Position numbers and translations under genes: made by a program. The notes under the pieces were generated by a model. That model saw nothing but the letters and a program-made list of their open reading frames with translations, was not told the origin of the DNA and searched no databases. A DNA stretch of 23,243 bases from a virus: positions 1 through 23,243 of IMG/VR virus record IMGVR_UViG_3300018083_000117; one strand, written 5' to 3'. Below, in pieces: positions 1 to 7,790 of this stretch. Position 1 is the stretch's first letter. Each line of letters starts with the position of its first letter.

Positions 1-13
1 GAAAGGCATTGTT

Positions 14-958
14 TTACACCGCTGCGTAAATTAGTTTGTTTACGATTAACCCTGGCTGGGTATTATTATGTGCTGTTCCTGATCCTGCACTGGCATTTGT
101 TATAGTTACACCTGTAGAGGCCGTGGTGGAGGTCATAGAGGGGGTTCTATCTGCGGGAGTAGGGCTATCTCCGTTAGAGTTAAAGAAATTAGCTCCACTA
201 TCTGCTCCAGCTGATCCATGTCTGCTTCCATTAGCTGTAACTGTGTGGGAGTGACCAGGATCATTTAAAGTATTAGCATGAGTATGCGCGGGTAAGTCTG
301 CGGTTACAAGCGTATAAACATCCGTGCCGCCTGTAGCTCCTAAACTACTACCAATAATAGGAATAGTCATACGGCCAGCAGCTACGCCGCCCATATCGTC
401 TCTACCAATACCTACACGACCGCGATAATCTGGAACATTGAAAGTAGTAGAACTATCCCCTGCTCCAAATGTTGTACCTATTACCCCAAATAGAGAGCTA
501 TAAGTGGTTCTAGATATAGCTTGTCCATAGGGAAACAGCCAAAGAGAAGGCGCCGAAGTTCCGCAATAGTCTATTACTTCGCCTACAAGTCTAGCAGATG
601 CGACCGAGAAAGAGCCTGTAACCGTTAAATTAGTTACAGTCATATCAATTATTGTTACAGCGGTAGGGCCAATGGTCATAAGCGCCGTACCGCTGTATAC
701 GTATGTCCAAGCTCCCGTAGCTGAATTATACCATCCTGTAGTAGTATCGCTAGCAAGGGTAAGAGAAGGCGCGGCCAAAGAGCCCGCAGCTAACTTAAGC
801 GGCCCCGTCATAGACGAAACGCCAGTAGTGGCAACGCTAGTGGTTAAAGTAGCGCCTAAATCAGATAAGTTACTATTCATATCCGCAGATCGAATAGTAG
901 TACCTGCAACATAGGCTGCTACCGGGAGTGTGTAAGTACCACTTGTATTTCTTGGCAT
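14..958 (-). CDS. Tail fibre/tip protein with phage tail collar domain
   Basis: 314 aa. Residues about 1-60 look like the N-terminal attachment part seen on phage fibres. A beta-rich stretch follows, and then a tail collar domain (Phage_Collar type) at about 126-185, with the typical GEVIDYCG opening and the FNVPDYRGRVGIGRDD signature. The C-terminal part has HTHANT (225-230) and HSH (236-238) motifs, a Ser/Gly/Thr-rich loop, and the family ending HNNTQPGLIVNKLI (297-310). The HxH pairs are of the kind that bind metal along T4-type short fibres (family knowledge). It is probably a trimeric fibre acting in receptor contact. It is the last gene in the window. The ATG at 958 is the natural start because it fits the family N-terminus, but no clear SD precedes it. 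Only 13 nt lie beyond its TAA, and they hold nothing recognisable. Confidence 0.85.
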   Translation of the reverse strand: MPRNTSGTYTLPVAAYVAGTTIRSADMNSNLSDLGATLTTSVATTGVSSMTGPLKLAAGSLAAPSLTLASDTTTGWYNSATGAWTYVYSGTALMTIGPTAVTIIDMTVTNLTVTGSFSVASARLVGEVIDYCGTSAPSLWLFPYGQAISRTTYSSLFGVIGTTFGAGDSSTTFNVPDYRGRVGIGRDDMGGVAAGRMTIPIIGSSLGATGGTDVYTLVTADLPAHTHANTLNDPGHSHTVTANGSRHGSAGADSGANFFNSNGDSPTPADRTPSMTSTTASTGVTITNASAGSGTAHNNTQPGLIVNKLIYAAV

Positions 959-962
959 ACTA

Positions 963-991
963 TTGACTCGGTTGAAAAACTATGTTATATG
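963..991 (+). promoter_or_regulatory. Candidate sigma70-type promoter on the plus strand
   Basis: TTGACT (963-968), a 17-nt spacer, then TATATG (986-991). This is 5/6 and 4/6 to consensus at ideal spacing. It points towards the small plus-strand gene at 1021, with a predicted start near 998. The same AT-rich patch read on the minus strand contains TATAAC, a possible -10 for the tail gene, but no good -35 was found for it. Confidence 0.4.
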
Positions 992-1007
992 GTGTCTGCA
1001 ACTAAGC

Positions 1008-1014
1008 AAAGGAG
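1008..1014 (+). promoter_or_regulatory. Strong Shine-Dalgarno for a plus-strand small ORF
   Basis: AAAGGAG lies 6 nt upstream of the ATG at 1021. It is as good as the best SDs of the minus-strand virion genes, and is the main reason to take the tiny plus-strand ORF seriously. Confidence 0.5.
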
Positions 1015-1020
1015 ACTTCC

Positions 1021-1095
1021 ATGTTGGTTTTCATACTGTGCGCTGCTTTTATCATAATCGCTCTTAGTGGTCCCGCTAAAAATCCGCCAACTTAG
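1021..1095 (+). CDS. Putative 24-aa membrane peptide, antisense to the late operon
   Basis: ATG to TAG, 24 residues, beginning MLVFILCAAFIIIALSG and ending with a short polar tail. About 15 consecutive residues are hydrophobic, enough for one membrane helix. A cysteine sits at position 6, but there is no proper lipobox. It has its own SD (AAAGGAG) and a plausible promoter 30-58 nt upstream, and lies in the 117-nt gap between the 363-aa ejection-type gene and the tail gene. Its 3' end runs convergently 20 nt into the end of the 363-aa gene. No family is recognised. A small toxin-, holin- or spanin-like membrane peptide is possible but unproven; an accidental ORF is the alternative. Confidence 0.38.
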   Translation: MLVFILCAAFIIIALSGPAKNPPT

Positions 1096-2167
1096 GCGAT
1101 AGTTCTTTACCTGTCATAGCCGCTAACGCCCTTAATATATCTTGCGTAGTAGGGCTATGCGCGCCTTGTTGTACTAATTCTCCCAACCGAGTATGGCTTA
1201 GCATCTTTAATGCTTCGCTACCCATTTTACCCGCTACCATACCCCCAGCAGCACCTAATGGAATACCCATTCCTCCGTGAAATGCCCCTCCTAATACACC
1301 TCCTAGCCCTGTAGCTAGTGCGCCTCCGGCCCCTGGAATAGCGCTACCAGGTACTGCACTGGTAGGATTAGGAATCATCCCAGGTGGCGGTGGAGCGCTA
1401 GATATAGGCCCCGGCATAACTACTCTAGCATTAGCTGCCATAGCCCCAGGATGAACCCAACTAGGAGGCGGACCCGGCGCATTAGCTGGACTAGGTGTAT
1501 ATGGCCTAGCAGGGCCAAACATAGGCCCATCTCTGCCTTTTAGAGCTTTTAAATAATCTGGTAATTTATCATAAGGGAAACTACTCTTAGCTGCTTGACC
1601 TATTAATTTAGTTACCGCAGCGGGGACTAAAGAGCTAGCTCCCCCCATTATCATACTATTTTTTATATCTTTGTCTGTAGTTTCTTTTCCTTTTTTAGCT
1701 AAAGTATCTGCTACGTTTAAAGGCGCCGCTACAGATGTTTGGCCCGCCCATTGAGATATAAATCCTGCTCCTGATCTAGCAGCTGCACCAGCTGCCAAAG
1801 GTAAAATAGAAGCTATTGTACCTGCAGCATTTAAGCCCTTAGACCAATTCGGGTGCTCTTTCTCAAAAGAAGATAACTCATCAGTTTGGGGGACAAAATT
1901 GCCTACTACCGGGATACCCTTAGCTATGCTAGGGAATACTGCGTCTCGAATTGTCTCACCCCCCGGAGTAAAACGTATTAAATTCCATTTATTCATCACC
2001 TCTTTTATTTTTTGTTCTTTAGTTTTTTCTATAGGTTTACTAGCTACAGGATGTTTTAAAGTACCCCAGTCTACATCATTTTTGTCAGCAGGGCGCTTTA
2101 AAGAAGACCAATCGTCATCTTCTTTATTAGTTCTACGTAATGAGGCCCAGTCGTCTTCGCCAGCCAT
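1076..2167 (-). CDS. Putative internal virion/ejection protein with glycine-zipper segment
   Basis: 363 aa, not assigned to a named family. The N-terminus carries three spaced copies of an acidic-W-x-S/T-L-basic motif centred on W7, W20 and W34 (DDWASLRR, DDWSSLKR, VDWGTLKH). Residues 113-135 are an Ala/Gly/Leu hydrophobic stretch. 220-275 is Pro-rich, and 278-314 is a Gly-zipper segment (GLGGVLGG, GGMGIPLGAAGGMVAG), typical of proteins that insert in membranes. It directly follows the lysozyme-bearing gene with an 8-9 nt gap, in the place where podoviruses keep ejection proteins. I infer a role in the channel that carries DNA through the envelope. Low-complexity composition makes homology hard to judge by eye. 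Confidence 0.55.
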   Translation of the reverse strand: MAGEDDWASLRRTNKEDDDWSSLKRPADKNDVDWGTLKHPVASKPIEKTKEQKIKEVMNKWNLIRFTPGGETIRDAVFPSIAKGIPVVGNFVPQTDELSSFEKEHPNWSKGLNAAGTIASILPLAAGAAARSGAGFISQWAGQTSVAAPLNVADTLAKKGKETTDKDIKNSMIMGGASSLVPAAVTKLIGQAAKSSFPYDKLPDYLKALKGRDGPMFGPARPYTPSPANAPGPPPSWVHPGAMAANARVVMPGPISSAPPPPGMIPNPTSAVPGSAIPGAGGALATGLGGVLGGAFHGGMGIPLGAAGGMVAGKMGSEALKMLSHTRLGELVQQGAHSPTTQDILRALAAMTGKELSPKLADF

Positions 2168-2176
2168 TATTTACTA

Positions 2177-4321
2177 TTACTCCTTTGCTTCGAAATATTC
2201 GCCATTTCTAAATATATCCATGCCTTTATATTGAGGATTCTTCTTAACAAACTCCCTAACTTCTTTGGGGGAAGAAAAATCTCTTGCTATAACTCTCATA
2301 GCAGGACTATAATCTTTATCCCCAGGTTTACCTATTACGGGTTTATTTATAATTAGAGGGGTGTTATCGTAAAAGTTTTTCTTAACTATAGCCCATGTAG
2401 CAGGGTCGCTATCCCCCATAAGGTTAGCTATTTGACCTAGTTTTTCTTTTTGTTTTAATTCTTGTTTTAATAAATTTGTAATGAGTAAAGCACCTTCTTT
2501 GCTGCCTCGTAAATTTGGAACAGCTTGCATGAAAGTCTCAAGCTGGAAGTTAGAGCCTCTGCTACTAAATGTCTTATCTAAGTCTCTAGCCAATAAGATA
2601 GACTGTTTCTCTAGGCTATCTGCGGAAGATATGCTAGTAGACATCCCAGGGAAATAGTTATCTAACACTCTCTTAGCTTCATTTATATACGGCGCTTGCG
2701 GACCAAAGCTCAAATGTGGAGTAGTTCTAATGGTCTTATCTATAATATCTAAAGCTTGATGTGCTTCAGGGGATATATTGCTACTCTTTACAGCGTCAGC
2801 AATAGTCTCAGTTTGCGTGTCGCCTATTTTCTTTATATTTTCAACTCTAGTACCTGTTTTTGCTGCGTCTCTAGCTAATTCTCCAATAGCGCTATCTGGA
2901 CCAACACCGCTTTTTCCAGCTGCCCCAGCTTTATTAGGAGATATAACTTCAAATGTACCATCTGCCTTTTGACGTATATGTACCTGTAATCCTCCAGGTA
3001 ACGTAATAGGTATATCCCCTCCAGGAATATGTGTAGCTGTGGGCTGTCCACCCCCTGGAGTGGGCGTAACCATTAAATTACCCCCACCTTGAGTTTTGTA
3101 ACTATCCCCTTGTGCGTTCTTCTTATATTCTTCTAATATTTTCTGCTGATCTTCAGGGCTCGCGTTTCTTAAGCGCGCTCTTAATTGTGCTTCGCTCTCT
3201 AATGGCCTAGCGGGAGGCACTGCGCCTTGATATCCACCGGGAACACCCTGTATTTCACCTGTTTTAGGCTGTACAGTTGGGGTAGTAGAATACCCAGGCA
3301 CATTTTGAGCTACTTGTTCGCCTTGAGGTAATACTTTACTAGCTTCCTCTGTGTCTACTGGAACTGGAGGGCCACCAAGACGCATCATAGGAGCAGCGCC
3401 TTCTTTACCCTCGTCAAACCATTTAACTTCTCGTTCACGACGAACTACCAAACCAGAATTTTCTTTACCCCCCGCTCTATTATATTGTACAAATAACTGT
3501 TTAGCTCGATCAAAATTACCATCTTGAATAGCTTTACCTAGTCCAGATGTTTTCCAGGCTTCTCCTGAATTAAACGTAAGAGAAGTAAGAGCAGCTTTTA
3601 CTCCAAAAGGCAAATTTGGCTTAAAACTCTCTACTGCGTTCTCTGCTTTGGCCCATTCCCCGTCAAATCGTTTATGAGCTTCTTTGGCACTTACAACTTC
3701 CCCAGGGTATCTAGCTTTAGTACCAAATCCGTTTGAGTGTTGTTTGTAATCCCAAGTAGCTTTATCAGAAGTTTTAGCCCCCTCTAATAGAGGTTCATTT
3801 TCTGAGCGTTTAACTTCAGTTTTCCATTTATTATCATCAGCTTGAGTTTGACTGCCTACTTCAGCAGGGGATACGCCTTGCTCTCCAAGGCCCAAATCCG
3901 GGGGTTCTGGCGTAACTCCGGGGTCCGTGGAACCAGTTATAAGGGATTTATCATCCGTAGGTGCTTGGGCGCTTGGGGATACAGCTTTTTTAATGCCGCC
4001 CCACATAGACCCAAGCCCCCTACCCGCTGCCTTCATCGCAGCAGACCCTAATGTAGTAGAAATATCAGGAGCTTGATAACTTGGGTCTATTTGTTGTTCA
4101 GTAAGGTTTAAATTCCCCTGAGCCGACTGATCTTGATATCTGCCCTTAGCAAGGGCATCAAATATACCCTCTATATTACCTAAGTAAGCTCTAGGTATAT
4201 ACGCATTTTTAGAGTCTAATTGAAACCCTTTTTTCTTAGCTAAAAACTTCGCCATTTCAGTAGCGAAGTCTACTTGTGATCTAGTAGTATAGTTTGCACT
4301 ATTAGGGTTTTCGTTCGGCAT
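2177..4321 (-). CDS. Large internal virion protein with GH24 lysozyme domain
   Basis: 714 aa. Residues about 165-303 form a T4/P21-type (GH24) muramidase domain. The LEG at 179-181 and WDYKQHSNGFGT at 190-201 correspond to the catalytic Glu and Asp region (candidates E180, or E176, and D191; S196 replaces the usual Thr). The end of the domain matches the family pattern LTFNSGEAW plus NRAGGKENSGLVVRRERE (281-298). About 160 residues precede the domain and about 410 follow, partly helical and partly Gly/Pro-rich. This is not a lysis endolysin: it is fused into a long protein in the ejection block, so it most likely enters with the DNA and opens peptidoglycan at the start of infection, as the T7 gp16 transglycosylase does with a different enzyme fold. 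Its ATG follows directly on the TAA of the preceding gene (TAAATG), suggesting translational coupling. Confidence 0.8.
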   Translation of the reverse strand: MPNENPNSANYTTRSQVDFATEMAKFLAKKKGFQLDSKNAYIPRAYLGNIEGIFDALAKGRYQDQSAQGNLNLTEQQIDPSYQAPDISTTLGSAAMKAAGRGLGSMWGGIKKAVSPSAQAPTDDKSLITGSTDPGVTPEPPDLGLGEQGVSPAEVGSQTQADDNKWKTEVKRSENEPLLEGAKTSDKATWDYKQHSNGFGTKARYPGEVVSAKEAHKRFDGEWAKAENAVESFKPNLPFGVKAALTSLTFNSGEAWKTSGLGKAIQDGNFDRAKQLFVQYNRAGGKENSGLVVRREREVKWFDEGKEGAAPMMRLGGPPVPVDTEEASKVLPQGEQVAQNVPGYSTTPTVQPKTGEIQGVPGGYQGAVPPARPLESEAQLRARLRNASPEDQQKILEEYKKNAQGDSYKTQGGGNLMVTPTPGGGQPTATHIPGGDIPITLPGGLQVHIRQKADGTFEVISPNKAGAAGKSGVGPDSAIGELARDAAKTGTRVENIKKIGDTQTETIADAVKSSNISPEAHQALDIIDKTIRTTPHLSFGPQAPYINEAKRVLDNYFPGMSTSISSADSLEKQSILLARDLDKTFSSRGSNFQLETFMQAVPNLRGSKEGALLITNLLKQELKQKEKLGQIANLMGDSDPATWAIVKKNFYDNTPLIINKPVIGKPGDKDYSPAMRVIARDFSSPKEVREFVKKNPQYKGMDIFRNGEYFEAKE

Positions 4322-4792
4322 TTACATAGTCCCATTCGAAGGGAGCGACGGCATAGCGGGGCGATGCATAGAATGCATACGGGAATTTATTATTTTCCCC
4401 ATCCAGTCTCCGCCCCCTGAAGGCGCGCTAAATAGCCCTCCACCATAGTTACTAGTAGAAGGAGTGTTAGAAATTGGAACCGGAGTATTAGGTTGAGTAT
4501 TAGGGTCTACACCTGTATTACCCGCACTTTGATCCACTTGGGGCATATTTGTGCTAGGATTAGTAGGAGGCGTAGGCATACTACCTTGGCCCATGCCTCC
4601 TCCCATTCCACGCCCCATATTGCTTAACATACGCGATACAAAAGAATATAATCCCATAGGATTATTGCCAGATGAGCCCCCCATACTACCGGCCATACTA
4701 CCAGCCATATTACCGGCCATATTCGCCATCCCGGCTCCAGATAAATCTGGCTTAGTCCCAAAAGCTGATGGCATTCCTGATAATTGTGGCAA
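4322..4792 (-). CDS. Met/Gly-rich small virion-type protein, TTG start
   Basis: 156 aa, no family recognised. It is rich in Met, Gly, Ser, Asn and Pro, with a run of MAGN/MAGS/MGGS tetrads encoded by a 12-nt tandem repeat. The most likely start is TTG at 4792, because AAGGA lies 7 nt upstream; no ATG sits at that distance, and the next in-frame ATG (codon 7) has its AGGA too close. It lies between two internal-virion-type genes, 15 nt from the upstream stop and abutting the downstream ATG, so it is probably made together with them. Flexible composition suggests a linker or internal head component; this is inference only. Confidence 0.6.
   Translation of the reverse strand: MPQLSGMPSAFGTKPDLSGAGMANMAGNMAGSMAGSMGGSSGNNPMGLYSFVSRMLSNMGRGMGGGMGQGSMPTPPTNPSTNMPQVDQSAGNTGVDPNTQPNTPVPISNTPSTSNYGGGLFSAPSGGGDWMGKIINSRMHSMHRPAMPSLPSNGTM
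4681..4728 (+). repeat. 12-bp in-frame tandem repeat (four units)
   Basis: Four 12-nt units based on CCATACTACCGG (4681-4692, 4693-4704, 4705-4716 and a degenerate 4717-4728). They encode the repeated Met-Ala-Gly-Asn/Ser tetrads of the Met/Gly-rich protein. The repeat can change length without a frameshift. Confidence 0.75.
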
Positions 4793-4807
4793 AGTATGTT
4801 CCTTAGC

Positions 4808-5659
4808 TTATTTAGGCATTATATTATTAATTAGGCTCCCCCCCAAAGACATTCCAGCGGTGCCGCCCCCCATAGGTAAGCTAGCTAGTCCTATGCCCCC
4901 CTTCATAATGGCATCCATCATAGCGTTTTGGGAGGCGACTTTTTGCTGATAGTTTTTAAATGCTTGTTCTTGTGCAGTTGTAGCTAACCCAGCTACGTCA
5001 GTGGCAGTTTGATTAGCTTGTGGCGTATTTACTAAATTTTGAGCTATATTTCCAGGCTGGGATAGCCCCAACATTTTGTCTATCATATTTATAGGCGCAT
5101 TATATTGGTCTAAAGCCATCTTTTCAGCTTGTGGCATAAACTGTGCTATCATTCCGCCTTTAGTTAATCCTTGTTGGTTAGTAAGTTTATCCATTTCTAA
5201 TTGATAAGTTTTACTTCCCTCCATAATACCTTGATTTAATAACTCAGTTCTTTTTTGTTCCCTCTCAGGCTCCATAAAGCGCTCTAAATTCGCCATGGCG
5301 GGGTCCATGGCACGCTGTGTTAGATCATTGGCGCCGCCAACTAGATCAAACGGCTGTGTCCATTGCTCCATATTGGAGCCAATAGCGCCTCCAGCTCCAG
5401 CTCCTAGACTAGTCCTATTACTTTGTAAGTAGTCAAATATAGCTTGTTCTTCAGGGGTATATTCCTGTACTGCCTCGTATTTAGTTTCTCCAGTTATAGG
5501 ATCAATAGTACTCTTATAAGTTAATCCCCCAAGTGCATTTTTATTGCCCATAGTAGCCTGGGCAAGATTGGCTTTTTGTACGTCTGTTTGCTCCGCTCTA
5601 TTTTGAGCTGTAACCTTAGTTACGTCAATAGGCGGCGGTGCTTTAGGCGATTTAGGCAT
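4808..5659 (-). CDS. Internal virion protein (T7 gp14-position)
   Basis: 283 aa. The N-terminus is Pro/Ala-rich (PKAPPPIDVTKVTAQN), followed by a GGLTYKSTIDPITGETKY-type segment and long helical stretches rich in Gln, Asn, Ala and Met, then a hydrophobic Gly/Met C-terminus (from about 250). This architecture is familiar from podovirus proteins encoded just after the nozzle and GNAT genes, and position matches T7 gp14, an ejected core protein. Sequence identity to gp14 itself is not claimed. The ATG at 5659 overlaps the GNAT stop by 8 nt (ATGCCTAA), implying coupling. Confidence 0.6.
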   Translation of the reverse strand: MPKSPKAPPPIDVTKVTAQNRAEQTDVQKANLAQATMGNKNALGGLTYKSTIDPITGETKYEAVQEYTPEEQAIFDYLQSNRTSLGAGAGGAIGSNMEQWTQPFDLVGGANDLTQRAMDPAMANLERFMEPEREQKRTELLNQGIMEGSKTYQLEMDKLTNQQGLTKGGMIAQFMPQAEKMALDQYNAPINMIDKMLGLSQPGNIAQNLVNTPQANQTATDVAGLATTAQEQAFKNYQQKVASQNAMMDAIMKGGIGLASLPMGGGTAGMSLGGSLINNIMPK

Positions 5660-6089
5660 TTATTTTAACCCATTTAGGTATAGTATTTTTTGTAAGCTTA
5701 TATACCTTGGCATCTACGAATGTGTTACTTACTTTATAGTAATTCTCTTGTGTAAATTCATACACGAACCCTATGCGCTCTAGCAACTGCAAAAGCGTTT
5801 CGTTGGTGCAATAGGGTTTAGCAGTGAGCCTCTCGCATTTAAGTGTGTTAAATACATAACTGTATACATCTTTTATTGTTTTTTTATTCATACATTTGGG
5901 AGCATATAAGTGTATTTCTATATTAGCCTCAGTGTAATCATTAAAAATACACTGACCTACTATTTGTCCATCGTGGACCCATCCTAAAGCTCTATATGCG
6001 CCAGTAATAGGATAACCAGTGTTTCTTACAAAATACCCCGCTATAAGCTGTCCTACGCTATCTTCAGAGTTTCCTTGTATAGCGTGCAT
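5652..6089 (-). CDS. GNAT-like acetyltransferase-fold protein (T7 gp13-position)
   Basis: 145 aa. The order of elements is that of a small GNAT: a beta strand with WVHDGQIVGQCIF (37-49), a second strand EIHLYAP (58-64), a helix TIKDVYSYVFNTL, strand RLTAKPY, helix ETLLQLLERIGF (97-108), then a last strand. The usual acetyl-CoA loop Q/RxxGxG/A is not intact: the segment after the strand reads APKCMNKK. It may therefore be enzymatically altered or inactive, as thought for several phage GNAT-like virion proteins. It sits between the nozzle and the first internal protein, as T7 gp13 does. A role in internal core assembly is as likely as acetylation. Confidence 0.6.
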   Translation of the reverse strand: MHAIQGNSEDSVGQLIAGYFVRNTGYPITGAYRALGWVHDGQIVGQCIFNDYTEANIEIHLYAPKCMNKKTIKDVYSYVFNTLKCERLTAKPYCTNETLLQLLERIGFVYEFTQENYYKVSNTFVDAKVYKLTKNTIPKWVKINA

Positions 6090-7784
6090 TTATACGGGGC
6101 CTCCATATTCTACGGCTAACTCAAACACATTTATCTGAAGAACAGGTACACCAGCTCCGCTTCGAGAAACTACGCCATTACCGTCAAAGAGCATAGTATC
6201 AAATACGCCTGTATCAAACACGCTGCTTTGGGCTGCTTCGCTACTTGCGCCCCCCGCAGCAAGGTTTACTACCATTCTTATAGCTAAAGCCGTACCAAGG
6301 GCATTACAGCTGAGCCAATTGATAATAGTAGTTGTTCCCGTAGACCAACTAGCGCCATCCCAAGTAGAAGTATCCCAAATTGCCCCTGTAGGGGCTAGAA
6401 TAGTAACTGGTGCGGATACTATGCTATCCGCAAAATCTACGTCAATTTGGATAGTAGGAGTAATAGTACCGTCAGCCACAAGGAAGGGTCTAACAAGATT
6501 AGCATTTTTAAGCCTTCCGGGTTCTTCAAGGTAATTAAATGCACATTTTACGTCTGCTAGTATAGGGGATACTTTGTCTAGCCCTCCAGCGTATGCTAGG
6601 TTTACATTACCGTCGTTATCCCCAAAATAAAGACTACCATTAAATATCTCAAAACAGTTGGCATTCCAACCACTAAACGAAGTCCAAGCGCCTGTTAGCG
6701 CATTTTGAATATATTGTATCTGAGTGACGTTCTCTACTTGAGGTATGTTTAGTATAAGTAAACTCTGTTGAGGGAAAGATATAAACTGCCAGCCAAAGTT
6801 ACTAAAATACTGCTCCGCAGATAAAAGCATAGCATTTTGTATTCTATTAGTAAGTGCTACACTTCTAGACGCCGAAGGATCAAACGGTAAAGACTGTGAT
6901 ATAGGTAATACTCCCTGTTCTGATATGAACATCAGATCAGAGCCAAGTCTACAAAAACACCTACGACCAATAGGTCTAGGTAAGTCAAACACACCTACTA
7001 ACGCCCATGCATTAGCGTTATCGGGGTCTGTGCCTTTATAGACAGCTGCTTGGCCTTGGCTTGACATAAATACAGCTAAATCGTCTGGGCCATTGCCGCC
7101 GTCTACTGTCCATGTCCCCATGGCCATAAGATATCCACCTTTACTGAATAAAGGCCCCATATCTATGCCAGTAGCCGCTCCAGTTATAGCATCTGTACCA
7201 AGATAATAAGCTATAGTAGAGCTAGGGGAGACTAACCAAACTCTACGTTTAAATATATTAATATTAGCAAATATGCCTGTGACTGTACCTGTTATAGTTG
7301 CTACTGTCCAAGTAGAACCATTATATGTAGTTATACCGCTATCTGCTCCGTTGACAGATAATAGATAACTGGCTCCTAAAGATGGAGTAAAATTAACATA
7401 TTGAAATCTGGCGTTAGATTTACCCGTCGCGCCTGAAGTAGGTGTTCCATTAACACTTACATTTTCTATGATGCTTCCAGCAGCTGCAAATAAAGACTGA
7501 GCGCCTAACGAAGCAGAAGGTCTATAAGCCATTAAAGTCTCTACCGGGGCACTAGCTACGTTAGCTACCCAAGTATTGTACCCTCCTCGTATTTCTAACC
7601 AACCTGTACGTGGCACCCAATTGACTATAGATGCAGCGTACTTTGGCTCCATATTTGCCAAAGGAGAAAGAGCGTCCCACCCCCCGACAGGACATGGGAC
7701 TATTTTAACTGCTACGTCTTTATCGAAATAGCTACCTTTAGAACCCCAATGCTGGGCGTAGCTATCTTTTACATATTTGGGCAT
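6090..7784 (-). CDS. Tail nozzle-like beta-propeller protein
   Basis: 564 aa, almost all beta. It has repeated short strands, Gly/Asn turns and aromatic clusters such as WVPRTGWLEIRGGYN (55-69) near the start, plus later GSLYFGDNDGNV-type blades. The opening NWVPRTG-x-LEIRGGY pattern is familiar in podovirus proteins that follow the adaptor. Length and position fit the nozzle proteins T7 gp12 or P22 gp10, which close the tail channel; assignment to one of those families by sequence is not certain. It starts at ATG 7784, six nt after the adaptor stop, and its stop abuts the GNAT start. Confidence 0.6.
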   Translation of the reverse strand: MPKYVKDSYAQHWGSKGSYFDKDVAVKIVPCPVGGWDALSPLANMEPKYAASIVNWVPRTGWLEIRGGYNTWVANVASAPVETLMAYRPSASLGAQSLFAAAGSIIENVSVNGTPTSGATGKSNARFQYVNFTPSLGASYLLSVNGADSGITTYNGSTWTVATITGTVTGIFANINIFKRRVWLVSPSSTIAYYLGTDAITGAATGIDMGPLFSKGGYLMAMGTWTVDGGNGPDDLAVFMSSQGQAAVYKGTDPDNANAWALVGVFDLPRPIGRRCFCRLGSDLMFISEQGVLPISQSLPFDPSASRSVALTNRIQNAMLLSAEQYFSNFGWQFISFPQQSLLILNIPQVENVTQIQYIQNALTGAWTSFSGWNANCFEIFNGSLYFGDNDGNVNLAYAGGLDKVSPILADVKCAFNYLEEPGRLKNANLVRPFLVADGTITPTIQIDVDFADSIVSAPVTILAPTGAIWDTSTWDGASWSTGTTTIINWLSCNALGTALAIRMVVNLAAGGASSEAAQSSVFDTGVFDTMLFDGNGVVSRSGAGVPVLQINVFELAVEYGGPV

Positions 7785-7790
7785 TAGTTA

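Noticed and set aside
975-1052. 17-codon minus-strand ORF between the 363-aa gene and the tail gene
   Set aside because: Too short, no motif, SD only weakly similar (AGAG); the plus-strand ORF in the same gap has better signals.
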